Of a stretch of 64,000 nt of DNA, positions 25,989-34,913 are shown piece after piece. The notes beneath the pieces are model-generated. The model did no database searches. It saw only the letters and a list, made by a program, of their open reading frames with translations, and was not told the origin of the DNA. This DNA is from Acidaminobacter sp. JC074 (GTDB lineage: Bacteria; Bacillota; Clostridia; Peptostreptococcales; Acidaminobacteraceae). Numbering within the stretch: position 1 is the first letter of the stretch; each line of letters opens with the position of its first letter. The position numbers and the translations under genes are program-made. The stretch lies in assembly GCF_022496765.1 (NCBI RefSeq), contig NZ_VANV01000017.1, positions 62,001 to 126,000 of the forward strand, in the 5' to 3' direction.

Positions 25989-26711
25989 TTAATCAACTGC
26001 TAATTGAACATTTTCTATTTCAATCTTAAGTAAATCACCATCATTTTCAGTGATAACCTTATGCTCTACCATGGCATCTACAACCTCAAATGCTCTTTTA
26101 ACTGCACGGTCAAAATTCTCAATCATGGCATAAGTAGATGGTGCTTGAGGAAGCCCTGCTAAGAGCGTACCTTCAGCATCTGTCATATCTTTAGGGGCTT
26201 TGTTGTAATAGCCCATAGAGGCATCGTACAGATTTTCAAATCCATCACCATAATAAATGATGTTAACGTATAGTTCTAAAATCTCATCTTTTTTATACAT
26301 GTCTTCAAGCTGGCGAGCCACAATAAGTTCTGCGACCTTTCTTTCAAGTTTCTTTTCAAAAGAAAAGAACAAGTTTTTTGACAGCTGCTGGGTTATGGTA
26401 GACCCCCCTGCAGCAAACTCATTTTCCTTGAAGTTTCTAATGACAGCACGGCCAAAAGAGATGACATCAAAACCATTATGCCCCATAAATCTGTGGTCTT
26501 CGACAGCTATGATGGCTTCTAAGAAATGGCTGGGTATGTCATCAATAACCACATAGGTGTCTCGGTTTCTTATTTCCGATACAACATTTTCAATCTCTAC
26601 ATCAGCCATGGTTTCCTCATAGAGCTTATAGCCATCAAAAGCTATTTTGCCTCCAACGACAAGGCCACCTAAGAAAATGATTAAAAAGATGCTTATGATA
26701 AACTTCTTCAT
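25989..26711 (-). CDS. mtgA: Monofunctional peptidoglycan transglycosylase (GT51)
   Basis: 240 residues: an N-terminal membrane anchor (~4-24) and one GT51 domain that polymerises lipid II into glycan strands outside the membrane. Motifs: AIIAVEDHRFMGHNGFD (catalytic Glu), GGSTITQQLSKNLFF, RKVAELIVARQLE, ILELYVNIIYYGDGFENL and LLAGLPQAPSTYA. No penicillin-binding transpeptidase domain follows, so it is the monofunctional type rather than PBP1. The gene overlaps the upstream XRE gene by 4 bp (ATGA), so they are co-translated. Confidence 0.9.
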   Translation of the reverse strand: MKKFIISIFLIIFLGGLVVGGKIAFDGYKLYEETMADVEIENVVSEIRNRDTYVVIDDIPSHFLEAIIAVEDHRFMGHNGFDVISFGRAVIRNFKENEFAAGGSTITQQLSKNLFFSFEKKLERKVAELIVARQLEDMYKKDEILELYVNIIYYGDGFENLYDASMGYYNKAPKDMTDAEGTLLAGLPQAPSTYAMIENFDRAVKRAFEVVDAMVEHKVITENDGDLLKIEIENVQLAVD

Positions 26712-27382
26712 AGATTTCTCTCAAGTTTAACAATCTTTCCGATTAGCTTAACCTTTAAGGCATCCACCGTTTCCGTTTGATTGTCAGAGTATATGCTAAT
26801 TTTTTTGTTCTGCTCTTTTCTAAGTTTTCTAATATAAGGCCTGTTCTCATACTCAAAATAATAGATTTTGTCATTGGTGATATCCTGTGTTAAAAACATC
26901 ATAAGTGTATCACCTTCTAAAATATTATAAGAAGACATGGTGTTATCAAATACCTCAATAAAAGAAATTTTATCACAGTGATAACCTTCTACTTTAGTAT
27001 CAAGGGTCGCAACAGTCTTTTCACCTACTTCTTTTTTGGTATGGGCATTGTAAACAGGATACTTTCTAAAGAGGTTGTCTAAGGCCCCTGACCAAGATGG
27101 TGTGTGATCCACAGAATGATGTTGTACCTTTTGGACTGGCTTTGGCTTCGGTGCTTTTTTTACATACTCTTCTCTACGGGCCATAGCTTCCAAAGAAACT
27201 GAATCCGATTTTACTTCAAGCACCTTAAATATCTTTTCAGCAATTGCTTCAGAAATTATTTTTTTGCCTGACTCTATCTGTTCTATATAACCAGCGGTTA
27301 AGCCACACTTTTTGGCAAGTTGCTTAGTCGTCATATTCTTTTTTAATCTTGCTAATTGTATTTTTTCTGCTGTTTTGTTCAT
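26708..27382 (-). CDS. XRE-family helix-turn-helix protein with a S24/LexA-like C-terminal region
   Basis: 224 residues. HTH at ~6-58 (LARLKKNMTTKQLAKKCGLT, then YIEQIESGKKIISEAIAEKI). A basic, proline-rich linker runs ~75-95. The C-terminal half (ISFIEVFDNTMSSYNILEGD, then YYFEYENRPYIRKLRKE) resembles the peptidase S24/LexA fold with the 'D.SM...I..GD' shape (here DNTMSSYNILEGD), but the usual catalytic Lys context is not obvious. Start: ATG 27382 with GGAG 7-8 bases upstream; the frame continues 10 codons further. Co-translated with the transglycosylase; may sense wall state, an inference. Confidence 0.75.
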   Translation of the reverse strand: MNKTAEKIQLARLKKNMTTKQLAKKCGLTAGYIEQIESGKKIISEAIAEKIFKVLEVKSDSVSLEAMARREEYVKKAPKPKPVQKVQHHSVDHTPSWSGALDNLFRKYPVYNAHTKKEVGEKTVATLDTKVEGYHCDKISFIEVFDNTMSSYNILEGDTLMMFLTQDITNDKIYYFEYENRPYIRKLRKEQNKKISIYSDNQTETVDALKVKLIGKIVKLERNL

Positions 27383-27409
27383 AATTTCACTCCTTCTCGT
27401 ATATTGTAG

Positions 27410-27443
27410 CAAAATTTAAGTCCTAGGAAAACCTAGGACTTAA
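27410..27443 (-). terminator. Intrinsic terminator of the RND efflux operon
   Basis: A 12-bp perfect stem (TTAAGTCCTAGG, 27416-27427, with CCTAGGACTTAA, 27432-27443) and a 4-base loop; on minus the tail is ATTTT. It overlaps the stop of the TetR gene. Confidence 0.75.
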
Positions 27444-27999
27444 TAGATGAAATCAAAATGTCAAATAACTCATCGAGAACATTCTCTTCTTCATCACCCA
27501 TACCACATGAGTGACTCATAGTAGCCTGAGCAATTGTACCTTTAAATACATATGCAAAATACTTTGATTTAACTGGTTTAAACACACCTGATGAAATGCC
27601 TTCTTCTAAGATTTTCTCTATCATCTTAAGTTGCTTGTGTCTTGCCAACATAAACTCCTCTTTTAAAGATTCAGAGGATGTATTTAACCTTTCTAGAATC
27701 ACAGAAAACAATTGACCGTGATCTTTAGCAATCTCTATATCCAGATTTGCAATCACTCTAAGCTTTTCTACTGGATCTTGCTTTTCTTCTATCTTTGATG
27801 TTAAAAAGTCGTGCATCGATTCTAAAAGAAACTTCATCATCTCTTCAAAGAGCATCTGCTTTGAATCAAAATACTCATAAAGGGTACCTTTGCCAACATC
27901 TGCTCTCCCTGCAATATCAGCCATTTTAGTTTCATGATAACCGCTTTCTTCAAAGGCATCTTTAGCAGCCATCAGCATGCGCATACGCTTATCATTCAT
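27433..27999 (-). CDS. TetR-family regulator of the RND efflux operon
   Basis: 188 residues with the TetR HTH at ~5-50 (MLMAAKDAFEESGYHETKM, IAGRADVGKGTLYEYFDSKQ) and a helical ligand domain. Start ATG 27999 with AGGAG lying inside the end of the RND gene (8-bp overlap), so it is the third gene of one transcript. The palindrome in the promoter at 32243-32258 is its likely binding site, giving autoregulation of the whole operon in response to a drug or metabolite. The effector is unknown. Confidence 0.9.
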   Translation of the reverse strand: MNDKRMRMLMAAKDAFEESGYHETKMADIAGRADVGKGTLYEYFDSKQMLFEEMMKFLLESMHDFLTSKIEEKQDPVEKLRVIANLDIEIAKDHGQLFSVILERLNTSSESLKEEFMLARHKQLKMIEKILEEGISSGVFKPVKSKYFAYVFKGTIAQATMSHSCGMGDEEENVLDELFDILISSIKS

Positions 28000-30900
28000 G
28001 AGAAGCTCCTTCACTAAAGGTTACCTTTACTTTTTTCTTACTTGAAAGCTTATTTAACAACAAGTAAATGACAGGAATCAATACCAGTGTTAAAAGCGTT
28101 GATAACAAGAGACCACCAATTACCACAAGTGCAAGAGGTGCTGTGACTTCTGATCCTTCACTGACGCCTATGGCCATTGGTGTTAAACCAAGCACAGTAG
28201 TCAAGGTCGTCATAAGGATCGGTCTAAGTCTTGTAGGACCAGCCTGTAAGACAGCCTCTACAGCTGACATGTCTTTTGCTCTTAATGTATTGATATAGTC
28301 AACTAATACAATACCATTGTTTACTACAATACCTGCAAGCATAATGACACCAATAATTGCCGGCATAGAAATGATGTTACCCGTAAGCTTAAGTGCAAAT
28401 ATAGAACCCGATATAGCAAGTGGTACTGAGAACATGATGATAAATGGATATACCAGCGACTCGAACTGAGAAGCCATGATCATGTAAATCAGCAAGATGG
28501 CAATACCAAGTGCTAGGAAAAGAGAATTAAAGGATTCTAAAAGCTCCTCATAGTCACCACCTATTTCATAAGAATAGCCATCAGGTATATACATCTCTTT
28601 TAAGCCTTCTTCAATTTCCGAGTTCACACTTGCAAGGTCTCTACCAGCAATTTGTGAGTTAATGGTGACCACTCTTACTTGGTTATCACGGCTCACAGAT
28701 ACTGGTCCTTTTTTTACTTCAACGTCAGCAACAAGAGAAAGTGGAATATTTGACCCTGTTGGCGTTTGAATCATCAACTCTTTAAAGTTATGAATACTGT
28801 CACTGTAAGATGACTCCATTTTTACAGTCACATCGATTTCAGTACCATCAACCTTGTACTGGGTTGCTGTAATACCAGAAATCGCGTCTTTGATGGCCTG
28901 TGAAACCGTATAGGTTGTTAAGCCATATTGAGCGGCAATGTCTCTTTTTATGTTGACTTGAAGTTCTTCTTTACCTTCACCTAAAGATGAAGCAACTTCT
29001 CTTGTACCTTGAACATTTTCTATAATCTCTACCACTTGGTCACTTAATTCATCAAGTACTTCAAAATCATCACCCTTGATAGAAACAGATACTGGTGATG
29101 CACCCATGGCACCCATACCTTGTTGAGATGATGCTCTCACTGTGATATCAGCACCTGTAAAGTCTTTCAAGTCATTTCTTATTTCTTCAACAATTTCATT
29201 TGTCGACTTACTTCTTTCTTCCAATGACTTAAGTACCAGTTCAATAGAACCAATATTGGTATTCGAAGTAGTTGTAATCATCATATTTGTAGAACCCACA
29301 CTGACTGATACCGTTTCCACTGCAGGATGTTCTGATACGATTTTTTCTATTTCAGATATATAGTTATCTGTATTTTCAACTCTGGTGCCTAAAGGCAAGT
29401 CCACAGATACTCTGACACGTCCTTCGTCCATAGCCGGTAAGAACTCTGCCCCTATTCCACCTGCAGTCACAAGTGACAAGGCAAAGATAAAGATGGCTAC
29501 GACAATTGTAATAAACTTATGTTTAATGGCTTTTGATAACAACCACTTATAAAGCCTTTCTACTTGTTTAAAGAGTTGATCAAACCATGAATATCTTTTC
29601 TTTTTATCTTTGCTGTGATCTATCTTTAATAACTTAGATGCAAGCATAGGTACAACTGTTAAAGAAACTACCAGCGATGACACCAGTGAGAAGGTAACAG
29701 TTAAAGCAAGTTCTTTAAACATGGTTGATGTAATACCTTCTACAAAAACGATTGGTAAAAATACTGCAACCGTTGTTAAAGTAGAAGCCGTTACAGCCAT
29801 GCCCACTTCTTTGGCACCTTCTTTAGCTGCATCAAATCTTGAATAGCCCATATCTCTATATCGATAGATATTTTCAAGTACCACGATAGAGTTATCTACC
29901 AGCATACCAATACCAAGGGCCAAACCACCCATGGTCATAAGATTTAAGGTAATGCCTGCATTAAACATAATAAAGAATGTTGCAATAACAGAAACTGGTA
30001 TTGAAATACCAATGACTAAGGTCGAACCAATATTTCTTAAGAACAAGAAGATAATCAGTACAGCCAAAGCACCACCAATGATACCAGCTGATGCTACATT
30101 ACCAATAGATTGATTGATAAACATAGATGCATCATAAACTGTGATGATATTCAGATTAGTTTCTTCAGCAATGATTTTATTCATTTCTTTTGAGACAGCC
30201 TCAGACACCTGAACAGTATTATAGCCGGTCTGCTTGGTCACATTTAAACCAATTGAAGATTCACCATCCACTCTGTTGATTGAAGACAGTGTTTTTTCCT
30301 TTAAGTTAACATCTGCAACATCAGAAAGTTTGATGATGGCACCCGTGTTTAAAGTGATTGGTAAGTTTGCAATTTCTTGAACCGATTCAAACTCACCTAA
30401 AGTTCTTACTGTTAAAGATTTAGAACCCTTGTCCACTTCACCACCTGGCAAATCTAAGTTTTCACTTCTAAGTATATTGGCAATTTGTGTGTTGCTAAGA
30501 CCATAACCTTGAAGCTTAGAAGCATTTAAAAGAACTTCAACTTCACTGTCATAGCCACCTGTAAAGTCAACTGAAGCAACACCATCTATACGCTCTATTC
30601 TTGACTCAATTTTTTCTTCTACAATACGTTGTGCTTCTAATAGTCCCCTATCACTTGTAATAGAATACTGTAATATTGGAAATGAATTTGGGTTGATTCT
30701 AAATACCACCGGACTAGATGCATCATCAGGTAAAAAGTCTCGAATCATATCTAACTTTTCACGCATTTCTTGTGCAGCCGATTCAATGTCCGTACCAAAA
30801 TCAAACTCTAATATAACCAGAGAAGAGCCTTCTGATGATGTAGAGGAAATCCCAGAGATCCCCCCAACGGTACCCATCACACCTTCTATTGGCTTTGTTA

Positions 30901-31087
30901 CCAGTTCCTCGATTTCTTGAGGACCAACACCTGAATAATTTGTTGATACAACAGCGATTGGAATTTCTATCTCAGGATACAAGTCTAGTGATAAATCTGT
31001 TAAGGATACCACACCCAAGAGTACAACAACCAGCATCATCATTATAACGGTAACAGGTCGTTTAATGGATAATGTAGAAATATTCAT
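27992..31087 (-). CDS. RND-family efflux transporter (HAE1/AcrB-like)
   Basis: 1031 residues. Start NISTLSIKRPVTVIMMMLVV is characteristic of Bacillota RND pumps. Two halves each have a large extracytoplasmic loop and six membrane segments (12 in all). The proton-relay segment reads GIGMLVDNSIVVLENIYR (one Asp where AcrB has Asp-Asp), mirrored by GIVVNNGIVLVDYIN in the second half. The substrate is unknown: drugs, lipids or peptides are possible. As a Gram-positive, the cell lacks TolC, so it probably exports across the inner membrane only. TAATG overlap with the adaptor gene. Confidence 0.93.
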   Translation of the reverse strand: MNISTLSIKRPVTVIMMMLVVVLLGVVSLTDLSLDLYPEIEIPIAVVSTNYSGVGPQEIEELVTKPIEGVMGTVGGISGISSTSSEGSSLVILEFDFGTDIESAAQEMREKLDMIRDFLPDDASSPVVFRINPNSFPILQYSITSDRGLLEAQRIVEEKIESRIERIDGVASVDFTGGYDSEVEVLLNASKLQGYGLSNTQIANILRSENLDLPGGEVDKGSKSLTVRTLGEFESVQEIANLPITLNTGAIIKLSDVADVNLKEKTLSSINRVDGESSIGLNVTKQTGYNTVQVSEAVSKEMNKIIAEETNLNIITVYDASMFINQSIGNVASAGIIGGALAVLIIFLFLRNIGSTLVIGISIPVSVIATFFIMFNAGITLNLMTMGGLALGIGMLVDNSIVVLENIYRYRDMGYSRFDAAKEGAKEVGMAVTASTLTTVAVFLPIVFVEGITSTMFKELALTVTFSLVSSLVVSLTVVPMLASKLLKIDHSKDKKKRYSWFDQLFKQVERLYKWLLSKAIKHKFITIVVAIFIFALSLVTAGGIGAEFLPAMDEGRVRVSVDLPLGTRVENTDNYISEIEKIVSEHPAVETVSVSVGSTNMMITTTSNTNIGSIELVLKSLEERSKSTNEIVEEIRNDLKDFTGADITVRASSQQGMGAMGASPVSVSIKGDDFEVLDELSDQVVEIIENVQGTREVASSLGEGKEELQVNIKRDIAAQYGLTTYTVSQAIKDAISGITATQYKVDGTEIDVTVKMESSYSDSIHNFKELMIQTPTGSNIPLSLVADVEVKKGPVSVSRDNQVRVVTINSQIAGRDLASVNSEIEEGLKEMYIPDGYSYEIGGDYEELLESFNSLFLALGIAILLIYMIMASQFESLVYPFIIMFSVPLAISGSIFALKLTGNIISMPAIIGVIMLAGIVVNNGIVLVDYINTLRAKDMSAVEAVLQAGPTRLRPILMTTLTTVLGLTPMAIGVSEGSEVTAPLALVVIGGLLLSTLLTLVLIPVIYLLLNKLSSKKKVKVTFSEGASHE

Positions 31088-32202
31088 TACTCGCCTCCAT
31101 TTACCACTCTAATAGCTGATTTTTCTGTTATATAGTTTTGACCACTTACAACCAAAAGGCTGTCCACGGTGATGCCTTCTAAAATTTCAATAATCTCACC
31201 GTCGTCTTCGCCTAGTACAACAGCTGATCTTACAACCTTATCATCCAAGATGGTATAAACAAAATCACCTTGATCATCTTGTAAAATTGCATCAATAGGA
31301 ACTAAAAATGACATTTGATTAACGAATGAAAAATTAACCCTAACAAACATACCTGGCTTATAAAGCATTTCCTCGTTATTGACTGTAACAACAACTTCGT
31401 ACAAACCTGTTCTTTGGTCTGCAACAGGGTTAACTGAATCGATTTTACTTTCAACAACTTGACCGGTTGCTTCTATGATAGTACTCACTTTGGTTTCATC
31501 ACCAATTTTTCCAAGCATTTCTTCAGTGATGTTTAAAACAACTTTCATCTCAGACATATCTGTAACAACCAGCATGTTCTGTGATGTAGCAAGATTCGAC
31601 TTTTCAAAGTTCATCATCGAAATAATACCACTAATGGGTGCGACAACAGATGTGTTATCTAAATTCTTCTGAGCATTTTCGTATGCAAATCTTGCCTGAG
31701 TCATCTGGTTAGCTACAGTCTTCAACTGACCATCAGAAGCTTGTAACTCAGCAGCTTCTAGCTGCTGCTTAGATGCAATACCAGAATCATATAGCGCCTG
31801 GGTTCTTTCTAAATTTGCCTTGCTTGTTTCTACACTTTCAAGTAATGCATTGTAGTTTCTTACAGCAGTTTGGTAAGAAAGTCTTGCATTTTCAACTTGA
31901 TCATCTGTAGATTCAGAATCTAATAAAACGATGATATCGTCTTTTTCTACATAGTCGCCTACCTTGTAGTTGACCATCAAAATCTCTTCTGGAACTGCAA
32001 GTTGTGCCATGGCTGTTGCTGAAGACTTGGCCTCAAACTTACCTACCATATTTGATTCATTAACTAACGAGCCTTTTGTAGGATTTTCTACAACAACACC
32101 TACAACTTTTTCCTGTTCAACTTCCACGGTTGCTTCTTGACCACAACCGACAAAAATCATCATTGTTACAATGGCTAGAGCCATTAACATATATTTTCTC
32201 AT
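31087..32202 (-). CDS. RND efflux membrane-fusion (adaptor) lipoprotein
   Basis: 371 residues. Signal peptide with lipobox FVGC (Cys20). A biotinyl-lipoyl half-motif at ~71-100 (QLAVPEEILMVNYKVGDYVEK), a coiled-coil hairpin ~105-185 and VVAPISGIISMMNF (second half) complete the HlyD/AcrA layout, then beta-barrel domains. It links to the RND pump gene by a TAATG overlap. RBS AGGAGG. First gene of the operon; promoter and operator at 32232-32260. Confidence 0.93.
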   Translation of the reverse strand: MRKYMLMALAIVTMMIFVGCGQEATVEVEQEKVVGVVVENPTKGSLVNESNMVGKFEAKSSATAMAQLAVPEEILMVNYKVGDYVEKDDIIVLLDSESTDDQVENARLSYQTAVRNYNALLESVETSKANLERTQALYDSGIASKQQLEAAELQASDGQLKTVANQMTQARFAYENAQKNLDNTSVVAPISGIISMMNFEKSNLATSQNMLVVTDMSEMKVVLNITEEMLGKIGDETKVSTIIEATGQVVESKIDSVNPVADQRTGLYEVVVTVNNEEMLYKPGMFVRVNFSFVNQMSFLVPIDAILQDDQGDFVYTILDDKVVRSAVVLGEDDGEIIEILEGITVDSLLVVSGQNYITEKSAIRVVNGGE

Positions 32203-32231
32203 GATGCCTCCTATGTCTTATGTATAAGTTC

Positions 32232-32260
32232 ATGATACTATCGACCGACCCGTCGGTCAA
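32232..32260 (-). promoter_or_regulatory. Sigma-A-type promoter of the RND efflux operon
   Basis: On the minus strand TTGACC (32255-32260), a 17-bp spacer and TATCAT (32232-32237), about 30 bp before the adaptor ATG. Confidence 0.75.
32243..32258. promoter_or_regulatory. TetR-type operator in the RND promoter
   Basis: GACCGAC and GTCGGTC (7-bp arms, 2-base CC centre) overlap the -35 box and spacer, so a bound repressor would block RNA polymerase. It is the best candidate site for the operon's own TetR protein. Confidence 0.75.
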
Positions 32261-32280
32261 TTCAATTTAGAGTTTATTAA

Positions 32281-32307
32281 CAAAATAAAACATCGACAAG
32301 CGATGTT
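32281..32307 (-). terminator. Terminator of the GltD-like gene
   Basis: The stem AACATCG/CGATGTT (32289-32295 with 32301-32307) with a 5-base loop is followed on minus by TTTTATTTTG. Confidence 0.75.
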
Positions 32308-32318
32308 CTAATTAAAGT

Positions 32319-33530
32319 CTATTTATTTGTCATATAATCGTCCATTGCATCAGCAACAACTTTAGAGTATTTTACAGCTTCTACAACAGTTTTAGCCCCA
32401 GTCACTACATCACCTGAAGCAAAAACACCTTGGCGTGTTGTGTGTCCTAAATTGTCTGTTTCCACAAGCCCCTTTTTACTGACATGAATGTCTCTAGCCT
32501 TAGATACAATATTAGATCTCGGTGCTTGACTGACAGATATGATAACGGCTTCGGATTTGAACAGTTTGTTTTGACCGACTTCCTTCCAAGTCTCATCAAA
32601 GACCATGTCCTTGTAAATGATGCCTTCATTTGTGATTTCTATAGGCTGCTTATGTGTTTCAAAAGACACGCCATCTAAGGCAGCATATTCTATCTCATGA
32701 GGACTGGCAGGCATATCCTCCATGTCTTTTCTATAAAGAATAACCACTTCCTTGGCCCCTTTTCTAATGGCTGTTCTAGCAACATCCATAGCCACATTAC
32801 CAGCACCTATGATGGTTACTCTTCCCTTAAAGTCATAAACTTCAGGATTTTTAAGATAGTCAATGGCATAGTGGACGTGACCTAGGGATTCACCCTTTAT
32901 GCGCATCTTCTTTGGATTCCATACACCTGTACCAATAAATATACTGTCATAGCCATCATTGAATAAATCATCCATTGTAATGACTGGACCAATTAAAACA
33001 TTGGGTCTAATTTTTACACCTAAGTCTTCTAACCTCTTTTTGATTCTTTCTAAAATGTCTTTTGACAATCTAAAATCTGGTATGCCATAGCGCATAACAC
33101 CACCAATTTTATCATGTGATTCAAAAATGGTCACATCATAACCCCTTCTAGCCAAGATAAAGGCAATGGTAATACCAGCAGGACCTGATCCAATGATGCC
33201 CACCTTACCATTTTTATCTCCATTTTTAAGCGGTAACATGTCTAGGTTGTAATCTGATATGTAGTTTTCTACAGAACCGATCTTAATCGGTTGTTTCTTA
33301 TGATTGAGTATACAATGCCCCTCGCACTGGGCTTCATGATGACAAATCAAACCACACACAATTGAAAGCGGGTTGTTATCAAATAACATCTGACCAGCTT
33401 GTCTGATTTGACCTTCTAATAACATAGACATCATCTCAGGAATCTGTGTGGATACTGGACAGCCTTCCACGCATTTGGGTTTCTTACATTGTAAACATCT
33501 TTCTGCTTCTGATTTTATATTTTCTTTCAT
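32319..33530 (-). CDS. NAD(P)-dependent oxidoreductase like the glutamate synthase small subunit
   Basis: 403 residues. N-terminal ferredoxin-like part has eight cysteines (12, 15, 20, 24, 59, 63, 69, 73) for two Fe-S clusters. FAD site GSGPAG at 114-119 and the second dinucleotide fold around VTIIGAGNVAMDVARTAIRK; C-terminal GVFASGDVVTGAKTV. Electron-transfer partner unknown: no gltA or hydrogenase gene is adjacent, so it is an orphan GltD-type protein of ~400 residues, shorter than classic GltD (~460). RBS GAGGAG. Terminator follows. Confidence 0.85.
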   Translation of the reverse strand: MKENIKSEAERCLQCKKPKCVEGCPVSTQIPEMMSMLLEGQIRQAGQMLFDNNPLSIVCGLICHHEAQCEGHCILNHKKQPIKIGSVENYISDYNLDMLPLKNGDKNGKVGIIGSGPAGITIAFILARRGYDVTIFESHDKIGGVMRYGIPDFRLSKDILERIKKRLEDLGVKIRPNVLIGPVITMDDLFNDGYDSIFIGTGVWNPKKMRIKGESLGHVHYAIDYLKNPEVYDFKGRVTIIGAGNVAMDVARTAIRKGAKEVVILYRKDMEDMPASPHEIEYAALDGVSFETHKQPIEITNEGIIYKDMVFDETWKEVGQNKLFKSEAVIISVSQAPRSNIVSKARDIHVSKKGLVETDNLGHTTRQGVFASGDVVTGAKTVVEAVKYSKVVADAMDDYMTNK

Positions 33531-33594
33531 GTCAAACTCCTCTTTTCAAAGAGTATAACAAAAGAAAAAAATAAAGACTAGAGGAAAACCTTTT

Positions 33595-34101
33595 CTATTT
33601 TAAGAGTGCACCGACAGTCACAAGATAATCTCCTTTTCCACCTTTTGACCATTTCAGTTCGATGCCCATCAAATCTGATGTGATATCACCAACCTTTAAC
33701 CCTAGTGATTCTAGCGAATAACGCATTTTGTCTTTTAGACGACAAGGTCTGTTATAAAGTCTTTCACATGTTTCGCATTGATAACAGTTGCCTGCTATTA
33801 AAGCCACTGTCTCCTCTTCTTTTGTCATCAACTTATCTGAAAATGCCCTTCTCTCATTCTGAAAGATTTCAAGTACCTGATCTTTGTCTGCACCTTCTGG
33901 CAAGTATATTTTAAGGGCATATAAATGGGCTGTATCAAACTGACTTAAATAGTCATAAGGATTAAAATCATGACCTGGACATGACCAGATTTGATTGTAA
34001 TTTTCACAGTTTTTACAATAACCTTCAACCTTATCTAAGTCATAGAAATCTAATAAGCTCTTGATGGTCACTTTTCTTTCTATTAACTCTGTTTTAATCA
34101 T
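33595..34101 (-). CDS. DUF2284 family predicted metal-binding protein
   Basis: 168 residues. Two cysteine groups typical of DUF2284: CKNC plus WSCPG (Cys29, 32, 41) and CYQCETC plus RPC (Cys106, 109, 112, 120), probably holding an Fe-S cluster or zinc. These proteins are common in anaerobes and their function is undefined. It lies between the TVP38 gene (27 bp upstream) and the GltD-like gene (64 bp downstream); all share one strand and may be one transcript, which would suggest a redox role. Confidence 0.8.
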   Translation of the reverse strand: MIKTELIERKVTIKSLLDFYDLDKVEGYCKNCENYNQIWSCPGHDFNPYDYLSQFDTAHLYALKIYLPEGADKDQVLEIFQNERRAFSDKLMTKEEETVALIAGNCYQCETCERLYNRPCRLKDKMRYSLESLGLKVGDITSDLMGIELKWSKGGKGDYLVTVGALLK

Positions 34102-34128
34102 AAAAAATCTCCAATCTAAAAAACAAAG

Positions 34129-34806
34129 CTAAATCACTTTGTTCTTCTTTAATCTTAATATTATGGCTACAAGCGTCATTAGGGCGACTGCTATTACAGG
34201 CCACAAATACTTCATGGTCATCATTTGCGCCATAGAATCTAGTTCCCTTAGAACATGGCCCGTATAATTAAATAGTATGGCACTAGGCAAAATACCGATA
34301 ATGGTCGACATAAAAAAAGGCGAAACCTTTATAGGTGATAAGCCTGCTATGATATTCGTTATAAAATAAGGAAAACCAGGTAGTAATCTTAAACCCAGTA
34401 AATGAGCAAATTCTCTGCCCTCAAGTCTTCTTTCAAACTTGTCCAGTCGGTGACTGTACCTTTTATGAAAAAAATCTCTAAATGCATACCTAGAAAGGTT
34501 AAAGCTGATATAGCCTCCTAGAACAGCTGCACTCATTGAAAAAACAAGACCTTCTAAAAATCCAAACATCAAGCCTGCTGCCATGGTAAAAACGCCATAA
34601 ACAGGTACACCAATGGCACCTAAAACAATATTTAATACAAGATATATAATGACACTCAAGATATAGTACTTCGAGGAAAAAGCTATAAAACGTTCCTTAT
34701 TATCTAAGAGTGACTCCACAGATATGGTAGCATCCACATTAAAGTATCTCACACCTAAAAAAACCACAATCATGCCTACCAATATCAAAATTTTTTTCTT
34801 ATTCAT
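34129..34806 (-). CDS. TVP38/TMEM64 (SNARE-associated/DedA-like) membrane protein
   Basis: 225 residues using ATG 34806 (MNKKKILILVG). The longer frame adds 29 codons of unlike composition; the RBS before ATG 34806 is weak (GGAAAGAG). Family phrases: GVPVYGVFTMAAGLMFG, SAAVLGGYISFNLSRYAF and LRLLPGFPYFITNIIAGL with the conserved re-entrant Pro/Gly. Such proteins are thought to move lipids across membranes. Function here unproven. Confidence 0.85.
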   Translation of the reverse strand: MNKKKILILVGMIVVFLGVRYFNVDATISVESLLDNKERFIAFSSKYYILSVIIYLVLNIVLGAIGVPVYGVFTMAAGLMFGFLEGLVFSMSAAVLGGYISFNLSRYAFRDFFHKRYSHRLDKFERRLEGREFAHLLGLRLLPGFPYFITNIIAGLSPIKVSPFFMSTIIGILPSAILFNYTGHVLRELDSMAQMMTMKYLWPVIAVALMTLVAIILRLKKNKVI

Positions 34807-34913
34807 GTATACTCTTTCCACCAAACCAAAAGGTCCAGAATCAATAATAAAGAGCAGATAAACTGCTCCATTTACTTTGTAAGTATAACACACTCATCTT
34901 AAAACTAAAAGAA

